A stretch of DNA of 11,020 bases from an uncultured Pelagibacteraceae bacterium (lineage in GTDB: Bacteria > Pseudomonadota > Alphaproteobacteria > Pelagibacterales > Pelagibacteraceae): NCBI GenBank assembly GCA_902588335.1, contig CACIOV010000024.1, forward strand, positions 1 to 11,020, written 5' to 3'. A program made the translations under genes and the position numbers. Position 1 is the first letter of the stretch. Every line of letters begins with the position of its first letter. This document shows, piece after piece, positions 6,119 through 11,020 of this stretch. The notes beneath the pieces are model-generated. The model was not told where the DNA came from. It did not search any database and saw only the letters and a list, made by a program, of their open reading frames with translations.

Positions 6119-6742
6119 ATGAATCAAAAAAACTCATTGGGCTTACATTCATGCTTTTTGGATTTAGATGATCCCTTGGAATTATTTAAGAAATGGATGG
6201 CAGAGGCTGAAAAAAAGGAAATAAACGATCCAAATGCGTTAGCTTTGGCTACATCCAGCGATTCACATCAGCCTAGTGTGAGAATGATTCTATTGAAAGG
6301 ACTAAGCCAAGAAGGATTTGTTTTTTATACAAATTTAAACAGTCCAAAAAGCCAAGATTTAAAAAAAAATTCTAAAGCATCCATGTGTTTTCACTGGAAA
6401 AGTTTACAAAGACAAATAAGAATTTGCGGAAGCGTTGTTCAGGTTCCAGATAAAGAAGCTGATATTTATTTTAGCAGCAGACCCTACGAAAGTAGAATTG
6501 GTGCCTGGGCATCTGATCAATCAAATGTAATGGAACAAAGATCAGAGCTGATAAAAAAAATTGAAGATTATAAAAATAAATATAAAGATGAAAAAAAATT
6601 ACCAAGACCAAAACATTGGTCAGGCTGGTGTTTAAATCCATCTTCTATAGAATTTTGGTTAGGTGACGAGTATAGAATTCACGAAAGACTGAGGTATAAA
6701 AAAATTTCAAATGTTTGGAAAAAAGAAATTCTTTATCCTTAA
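6119..6742 (+). CDS. pdxH: Pyridoxamine/pyridoxine 5'-phosphate oxidase
   Basis: FMN-dependent oxidase that turns pyridoxamine or pyridoxine 5'-phosphate into pyridoxal phosphate with O2, giving H2O2. From the ATG at 6119 the protein has 207 residues (E. coli 218). The FMN-binding part contains RMILLKG (55-61) and GFVFYTNLNSPKSQDL (66-81). CFHWKSLQRQIRICGSV (90-106), YFSSRPYESRIGAWAS (117-132), IEFWLG (177-182) and RIHERL (186-191) follow; Arg186 and His188 correspond to the substrate-contacting Arg and His. It ends in the typical WKKEILYP. A GTG at 6071 would add 16 residues of non-conserved sequence and overlap the aroC start codon on the other strand, so 6119 is preferred. Its stop codon overlaps that of the convergent polyprenyl synthase gene. 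Confidence 0.93.
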   Translation: MNQKNSLGLHSCFLDLDDPLELFKKWMAEAEKKEINDPNALALATSSDSHQPSVRMILLKGLSQEGFVFYTNLNSPKSQDLKKNSKASMCFHWKSLQRQIRICGSVVQVPDKEADIYFSSRPYESRIGAWASDQSNVMEQRSELIKKIEDYKNKYKDEKKLPRPKHWSGWCLNPSSIEFWLGDEYRIHERLRYKKISNVWKKEILYP

Positions 6743-7752
6743 AAAGATCTTTCTAAACTAAAAGAAGTTAAATTTTGTAAAATCGTTTTTTCTTGTGAGG
6801 GCTTAAAAATATTTAAAGCATTATAAGAAATATTTACAAAATATTCTGCTCTTTCAAAGCAAGCATCAATAGAATTGTATTTTTTAATTAAGCTTTGTGT
6901 ATCAATAAATTCTGATTTAGAACGATTTTTTTTCTTAAAAATTTTTCCTAAAAACACCTTTTCTTCTTGGTTAGCTTTTTGATACAAAAATATTATTGGT
7001 AAAGTTACTTTTCCTTCATAAAAATCTTTTCCTATTTCTTTACCAAAAATTGTTTTTGTAGAATAATAATCTAGTGCATCATCAGCTATTTGGAAAGCAA
7101 GTCCAATATTTTTTCCATATGACTCTAAAGCGTCTTTTTCTTTTTTACTTTTGCTTGTTATGCATGCTCCTATTTTTGTAGCAGCGGCAAATAAAGCTGC
7201 AGTTTTTGAATTTATAATATTAAAATATATTTCTTCTAAAATATCTATTTCGCCTTTATATTCTAATTGCAAAACTTCACCCTGAGCTATTTTTGATGAG
7301 GTTGAAGATAATAATTTTAATATTTCTTGAGATCCATCTTCGACCATCATTTCAAAACAACGACTAAATAAATAATCTCCAACTAAAATAGAAGATTGGT
7401 TTCCCCAAATTGCATTTGATGTTTTGATACCTCTTCTAAAAGAACTATTATCAATTACATCATCATGTAATAATGTTGCGTTATGAATCAATTCTACACA
7501 GGCAGCTAAATTTATATCTCTATTTCCATCTTCATAACCACACAATTTAGCTGAACCTAAAGTCAACAAAGGTCTGATTCTTTTCCCACCAGATTTAAGG
7601 TGATAGTTGGTCATTTTGTGAATAAGATTTATTTCACTTGAGAGTTTGTATTTTATTAGTTCGTTAACCCTATCTATTTTATTTTCTACAAGGTTTTTTA
7701 GTTCTATATAAGAATTATCTATTTCTTTTTTTAAAGGTATTACTGATCCCAT
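6739..7752 (-). CDS. ispB: Long-chain polyprenyl diphosphate synthase (octaprenyl/decaprenyl type)
   Basis: Adds isopentenyl units to farnesyl diphosphate to make the long all-trans chain, presumably for the ubiquinone tail. The 337 residues start with the MGSVIPL-like opening usual in alphaproteobacteria. Key motifs are GGKRIRP (55-61), the first Asp-rich motif DDVID (97-101) with small Ala92 at position -5 (as in IspB, permitting long chains), RRG (106-108), QGEVLQLE (157-164) and the second motif DDALD (224-228), followed by GKEIGKDFYEGKVTLP. The exact chain length, C40 or C50, cannot be read from the sequence. It converges on pdxH with a 4-base overlap and diverges from the S49 peptidase gene across 152 bp. 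Minus-strand TATAAT ends 7 nt before its ATG. Confidence 0.93.
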   Translation of the reverse strand: MGSVIPLKKEIDNSYIELKNLVENKIDRVNELIKYKLSSEINLIHKMTNYHLKSGGKRIRPLLTLGSAKLCGYEDGNRDINLAACVELIHNATLLHDDVIDNSSFRRGIKTSNAIWGNQSSILVGDYLFSRCFEMMVEDGSQEILKLLSSTSSKIAQGEVLQLEYKGEIDILEEIYFNIINSKTAALFAAATKIGACITSKSKKEKDALESYGKNIGLAFQIADDALDYYSTKTIFGKEIGKDFYEGKVTLPIIFLYQKANQEEKVFLGKIFKKKNRSKSEFIDTQSLIKKYNSIDACFERAEYFVNISYNALNIFKPSQEKTILQNLTSFSLERSF

Positions 7753-7759
7753 GTAAATA

Positions 7760-7765
7760 ATTATA
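7760..7765 (-). promoter_or_regulatory. Possible -10 box for ispB
   Basis: On the minus strand this reads TATAAT, ending 7 nt before the ATG at 7752, so the predicted transcript would start at or beside the start codon. Upstream, where a -35 is expected, there is only a T-rich run (7783-7789), so support is limited to the perfect -10 hexamer. Confidence 0.35.
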
Positions 7766-7853
7766 GCTTTTATTTTATGTTAAAAAAAACACTTTTACTT
7801 CATTAGTGACGCACCCAAAGAATTACAACCTAAGGTAGCTTTATAACTTTACT

Positions 7854-7883
7854 TAGACTTTAAAAGAATCTAAAAACTATGAT
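7854..7883 (+). promoter_or_regulatory. Possible promoter for the S49 peptidase-glyQ-glyS run
   Basis: TAGACT (7854-7859) and TATGAT (7878-7883) are separated by 18 bp and match the sigma-70 consensus at four and five of six bases. The implied start near 7890 leaves a leader of about 15 nt before ATG 7905. This is the best-spaced -35/-10 pair I found in the window, but it was read by eye in AT-rich DNA. Confidence 0.35.
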
Positions 7884-7904
7884 AATTAGAATATATATCA
7901 TCAC

Positions 7905-8726
7905 ATGTTTTCAATTTTAAAAATTTTTAAAAAGAAAAAAATAGTTCCTCATATTAGGCTATCTGGAGTTATTGGATCTGTTGGAAAATTTAAGCAGGGA
8001 TTAGATTTTGTAGGACAGCAAGAAATTATTAAAAAAGCTTTTTCAGTAAAGAAAGCGCAAGCAATAGCCGTTTCTATAAATTCTCCAGGTGGATCTCCAG
8101 TGCAGTCACATCTTATTTACAGCTACATTAGAAAACAGGCCAAAAAAAATAAAAAGAAAGTTTTAGTATTTGCAGAAGATGTTGCGGCGTCCGGAGGCTA
8201 TCTTATTGCATGTGCAGGTGATGAAATTTATGCAAATTCTAGCTCAATCGTAGGATCAATCGGGGTAATATATTCCTCTTTTGGTTTACAGGAGTTAATT
8301 AAAAAAGCTGGAATTCAGAGAAGAATCTATACAGCAGGTAAAAACAAAAGTACCTTAGACCCGTTTGTTGAAGAAAAACAAGAAGACATCGAAAGATTAA
8401 AAAAAATACAATTAGAATTGCATTCTGATTTTATAAAAGTTGTAGAGGAAAGCAGATCAACAAAATTAAAAAAAGATAAAAATTCAGATTTATTTACAGG
8501 AGAATTTTGGTCAGGGTCTAAAGCAAAAGAGCTAGGCCTCATCGATGGCATAGGCAATGCTGATGAAATCCTGAAAGAAAAATTTGGAGAAGATGTAATA
8601 ATTAAAAGATTTGAAAAACCAAAAAGCTGGTTAAATAAAAAATTATCTGGTGCACATGATAGTCAAATTGAAAATTTGTTAAACCTTTTAGAGGAAAAAT
8701 CTATTTGGCAAAGATATGGTTTCTAG
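7905..8726 (+). CDS. S49 family serine peptidase (SppA/SohB-like)
   Basis: Clp-fold serine peptidase of family S49; SppA members degrade cleaved signal peptides at the membrane. In the 273 residues, INSPGGS (58-64) is the oxyanion-region motif, and DVAASGGYLIA (92-102) contains the expected nucleophile Ser96. The catalytic Lys of the Ser/Lys dyad is expected about 50 residues later, and AGKNKS (144-149) offers Lys146 or Lys148. GSIGVIYSSFGL (118-129) and FTGEFWSGSKAKELGLID downstream also fit. Single-domain size matches the short 36-kDa type, not the tandem E. coli SppA. The N-terminus is a short basic stretch (MFSILKIFKKKK) without a membrane helix, so it may be cytoplasmic or peripheral. 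Its TAG stop directly abuts the glyQ ATG. Family is sure, physiological role less so. Confidence 0.9.
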   Translation: MFSILKIFKKKKIVPHIRLSGVIGSVGKFKQGLDFVGQQEIIKKAFSVKKAQAIAVSINSPGGSPVQSHLIYSYIRKQAKKNKKKVLVFAEDVAASGGYLIACAGDEIYANSSSIVGSIGVIYSSFGLQELIKKAGIQRRIYTAGKNKSTLDPFVEEKQEDIERLKKIQLELHSDFIKVVEESRSTKLKKDKNSDLFTGEFWSGSKAKELGLIDGIGNADEILKEKFGEDVIIKRFEKPKSWLNKKLSGAHDSQIENLLNLLEEKSIWQRYGF

Positions 8727-9620
8727 ATGCCTAAAAAAATTAATTTAAAGAAAAAGAAGGGAAAACCTAGTCCGGTAAGTTTTCAAGATACGATATTTAA
8801 TTTACAGAAATTTTGGGGAAATTATGGATGTGTTATATTGCAGCCATATGATATGGAAGTTGGGGCTGGAACATTTCATCCGGCTACAACATTGCGCTCA
8901 TTAGGACCAAAACCTTGGAAAGCAGCTTATGTTCAGCCATCAAGACGCCCAACTGATGGAAGATATGGAAAAAATCCAAATCGTTTACAACATTATTATC
9001 AATTTCAAGTAATAATTAAACCTTCTCCTGATGATATAAAAAAAATCTTTTTAAAAAGTTTATCAACAATCGGAATAAACCATAAGGAGCATGATATAAG
9101 ATTTGTTGAAGATGACTGGGAAAGTCCAACACTAGGAGCTGCAGGAAGAGGTTGGGAAGTATGGTGTGATGGCATGGAAATTACTCAGTTTACGTATTTT
9201 CAACAAATGGCAGGAATTGAATGTAACCCCATTTCAGTTGAACTTACATACGGATTAGAAAGAATATGTATGTTTACTCAAGAAAAAAATAATGTATTCG
9301 ATCTCGTTTGGAATAACGCAGGAACAAAATACAAAGATGTTTTTTATCAAGCAGAAAAAGAATATTCTGCTTATAATTTTGATTACGCTAATACAGAATA
9401 TTTGTTAAAAAATTTTGAAATTGCAGAGTCCGAGTGTAAATCTTTGTTAGAAAAAAAACTTCCATTACCAGCTTATGATCAATGTTTAAAAGCTAGTCAT
9501 GTTTTTAACCTTTTGGATGCACGAGGTGCAATAGGCGTTGCTCAAAGAACAGAATATATATCTAGAATAAGAGAGTTAGCCAAGGGATCAGGCCAAAGTT
9601 GGGTAGAAAGTCAAAAATAA
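8727..9620 (+). CDS. glyQ: Glycyl-tRNA synthetase alpha subunit
   Basis: Catalytic subunit of the bacterial heterotetrameric (alpha2beta2) glycyl-tRNA synthetase; activates glycine with ATP and, with GlyS, charges tRNA-Gly. The 297 residues (E. coli 303) are strongly conserved: SFQDTIFNLQKFWGNYGCV (18-36), LQPYDMEVGAGTFHPAT (38-54), AYVQPSRRPTDGRYGKNPNR (67-86), and WEVWCDGMEITQFTYFQQ and ELTYGLERI in the catalytic core. The N-terminus carries a lysine-rich leader (PKKINLKKKKGK) ahead of the conserved part. The start codon is fixed by the S49 peptidase stop, TAGATG with no spacer, which suggests translational coupling since no Shine-Dalgarno sequence is seen. glyS follows after 3 nt. Confidence 0.98.
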   Translation: MPKKINLKKKKGKPSPVSFQDTIFNLQKFWGNYGCVILQPYDMEVGAGTFHPATTLRSLGPKPWKAAYVQPSRRPTDGRYGKNPNRLQHYYQFQVIIKPSPDDIKKIFLKSLSTIGINHKEHDIRFVEDDWESPTLGAAGRGWEVWCDGMEITQFTYFQQMAGIECNPISVELTYGLERICMFTQEKNNVFDLVWNNAGTKYKDVFYQAEKEYSAYNFDYANTEYLLKNFEIAESECKSLLEKKLPLPAYDQCLKASHVFNLLDARGAIGVAQRTEYISRIRELAKGSGQSWVESQK

Positions 9621-9623
9621 ACA

Positions 9624-11020
9624 ATGGCAGAATTGTTTATAGAACTATTTAGTGAAGACATTCCTCCTAAACTTCAAATTGATGCTAGACAAAAAATTAA
9701 ACAATCAATTGAAGAAAGATTAAAAAAAAAAGAAATTAAATTTAATTTAAGTAAATCTTTTTCAACACCACAAAGACTTGTTTTCTTCATAAATGGAATT
9801 CCTGAAAAAATAGAGCAAAAAGAGAGGATTATAAAAGGACCGAAGGTGAGTGCTCCTCAAGTAGCGTTAGATGGTTTTATTAAATCAAATAACTTAACCA
9901 AACAGGACGTGTACAAGGAGAATATTGAAAATGGAGAATTTTACTTTGCAAAAACTAAATCAAAAACAATTGATATTTTAAAGGAGTTTCGATCAGTTAT
10001 TCCCGAGGTGCTTCAAAGTTATTCGTGGAAAAAATCAATGAAGTGGTCGGTTTACGATTTAAGTTGGGGCAGACCGTTAAAGTCCATTATTGCACTATTT
10101 AACGATAAGGTAATTAATTTTGATTTTTTCCATCTAAAGAGCAACAATCTAACATTAATAAATGATGTAAATGAAGATAAAGTTAAAAAGATAAATAGTT
10201 TTAAATCATACTTAAATATTCTTAAATCCCAAAATATTATTTTGGATCAGGAAAAAAGGAAAAACATAATATTAAAAAAGATGAATAATATTTGCATCGC
10301 TAGAAATTTAAAAAACAATTTTAACGAAAAGTTAATAGAAGAAGTTGTTAATTTGGTTGAAAAACCTAACGTTATGGTAGGTAAATTTGATGAAATTTAT
10401 TTAAAAGTACCTCAAGAAATTTTAATTGTCACAATGCAACATCATCAAAAATATTTTCCTCTTTTTTATAAAGACAACAAATTAACAAATTTGTTTTTGT
10501 TAGTTTCTAATTTGATAGATAAAAAAGGTTATATTAAAACAGGAAATCAAAGAGTTATCGAAGCTAGACTTGCCGATGCTAAATTTTTTTGGGATAAAAA
10601 TAAAGCCCAAAATTTGGTTAAGCAGGTAGGCAAATTAAAAAATTTATCTTTTTTTAATCAATTGGGTACATTTTATGACAGAACACAAAGATTAAGGAAA
10701 CTTTCAACTATAATTTCCGATCAATTATATTTAAGTAAAGAAAAAATAGAAATAGCATCTTCAATTTGTAAAGCAGATTTAGTTTCGGATTTGGTAGGAG
10801 AGTATCCAGAACTTCAAGGCATTATGGGAAAATATTTTGCAATGGAGCAGGGGTTTGATGAAGATGTTTCATTAGCAATTAGTGACCATTACTTACCAAC
10901 CGGTGTTAATAGCGAGGTTCCCAAAAAGCCAATTGGATCAGCAGTAGCCTTGATCGATAAAATTGACATGCTGGTAGGTTTTTTTGGAATCAATGAAAAA
11001 CCAACGAGTTCAAAGGATCC
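9624..11020 (+). CDS. glyS: Glycyl-tRNA synthetase beta subunit (partial, C-terminus beyond right edge)
   Basis: Subunit that binds and positions tRNA-Gly, partner of GlyQ. From ATG 9624 the frame is open to the edge, giving 465 codons of an expected 690 or so, so about a third, including the anticodon-binding end, is missing. Family hallmarks are the opening AELFIELFSEDIPPKLQ, STPQRLVFFI (about 52-61), IKGPKV, MQHHQKYFPL (about 271-280), EARLADAKFFWDKN (about 313-326), KADLVSDLVGEYPELQGIMG (about 385-404), DHYLPT and KPIGSAVALIDKIDMLVGFF. The last codons spell SSKDP, which in relatives continues into a conserved FALRR. The start lies 3 nt after the glyQ stop, so glyQ and glyS are surely one operon. 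No frameshift or internal stop is seen. Confidence 0.97.
   Translation, partial: MAELFIELFSEDIPPKLQIDARQKIKQSIEERLKKKEIKFNLSKSFSTPQRLVFFINGIPEKIEQKERIIKGPKVSAPQVALDGFIKSNNLTKQDVYKENIENGEFYFAKTKSKTIDILKEFRSVIPEVLQSYSWKKSMKWSVYDLSWGRPLKSIIALFNDKVINFDFFHLKSNNLTLINDVNEDKVKKINSFKSYLNILKSQNIILDQEKRKNIILKKMNNICIARNLKNNFNEKLIEEVVNLVEKPNVMVGKFDEIYLKVPQEILIVTMQHHQKYFPLFYKDNKLTNLFLLVSNLIDKKGYIKTGNQRVIEARLADAKFFWDKNKAQNLVKQVGKLKNLSFFNQLGTFYDRTQRLRKLSTIISDQLYLSKEKIEIASSICKADLVSDLVGEYPELQGIMGKYFAMEQGFDEDVSLAISDHYLPTGVNSEVPKKPIGSAVALIDKIDMLVGFFGINEKPTSSKD

Larger units (their letters stand above)
7753..7904. other. 152-bp non-coding gap between divergent ispB and S49 peptidase genes
   Basis: The longest gene-free stretch here, over half of all non-coding bases. 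It holds possible promoters at both ends. A short perfect inverted repeat ACCTAAGGT (7828-7836) lies near the middle, and a weak A/U-rich hairpin, TTAGA (7853-7857) against TCTAA (7869-7873), further right. The most GC-containing part is 7807-7816 (TGACGCACCC). I see no tRNA, known riboswitch, terminator or gene remnant. A 9-codon ATG frame (7777-7806) has nothing to support it. Confidence 0.6.

Noticed and set aside
7777..7806. Nine-codon ATG frame in the 152-bp gap, considered as a leader peptide
   Set aside because: No run of glycine or other regulatory codons, no ribosome binding site, and no attenuator-like hairpin pair or U-run after it.
7806..7875. Possible riboswitch or T-box-like leader before glyQ-glyS
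   Set aside because: No known glycine-riboswitch or T-box consensus could be seen, and the only hairpins are short and A/U-rich.
11015..11020. Window ends exactly in GGATCC, the BamHI site, the only one I noticed
   Set aside because: The bases encode the Asp-Pro of a segment conserved in GlyS, so they are natural sequence. It might mark a clone boundary, but one site at an edge proves nothing.
1..11020. CRISPR array, insertion sequence, prophage or toxin-antitoxin genes
   Set aside because: No regularly spaced direct repeats, transposase or integrase motifs, terminal inverted repeats or phage-like genes were seen on either strand.

Overview
The window reads as chromosomal DNA of a streamlined, very AT-rich alphaproteobacterium, most likely from or near the SAR11 / Pelagibacterales group. 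This rests on the lysine-, isoleucine- and asparagine-rich proteins, the almost complete lack of spacer DNA (about 284 non-coding bases in total, 152 of them in one gap), and alphaproteobacterial neighbourhoods such as a polyprenyl synthase gene divergent from an S49 peptidase gene followed by glyQ-glyS. The assignment is from pattern recognition; no search was run.

Layout. Positions 1-795 (minus): 5' part of a large-subunit rRNA pseudouridine synthase (rluD), cut by the left edge. 831-907 (plus): tRNA-Arg with anticodon UCG. 915-3832 (minus): four co-directional genes, transcribed from right to left as a threonylcarbamoyl-AMP synthase (Sua5 type), an ABC ATPase, an ABC-2 permease and a family-17 glycosyltransferase. 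3858-4991 (plus): xseB and ispA. 5002-6084 (minus): aroC. 6119-6742 (plus): pdxH. 6739-7752 (minus): a long-chain polyprenyl diphosphate synthase (ispB type). 7753-7904: the only sizeable non-coding gap. 7905-11020 (plus): S49 peptidase, glyQ and the first two thirds of glyS, cut by the right edge.

Most genes are housekeeping: translation (two tRNA-related enzymes, glycyl-tRNA synthetase, tRNA-Arg, rRNA modification), isoprenoid chain building (a C15-type and a long-chain synthase less than 2 kb apart, the latter presumably for the quinone tail), chorismate and pyridoxal phosphate synthesis. The two prenyltransferases can be told apart by the residues around their first Asp-rich motif.

The one clear anomaly is the ABC transporter pair at 1740-2872. 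The ATPase stops just where its H-loop histidine should come, and the permease starts about a third of the way into its family's usual length. The two remnants abut out of frame, which is what one deletion spanning the gene boundary would leave. It is either a recent natural gene loss or an assembly error. I found no CRISPR array, insertion sequence, prophage gene or convincing new system. The other observations concern compact genome organisation: minus-strand starts sitting just after TATAAT-like boxes, convergent genes without terminators, and one TTAA that provides the stop codons of two opposed genes.
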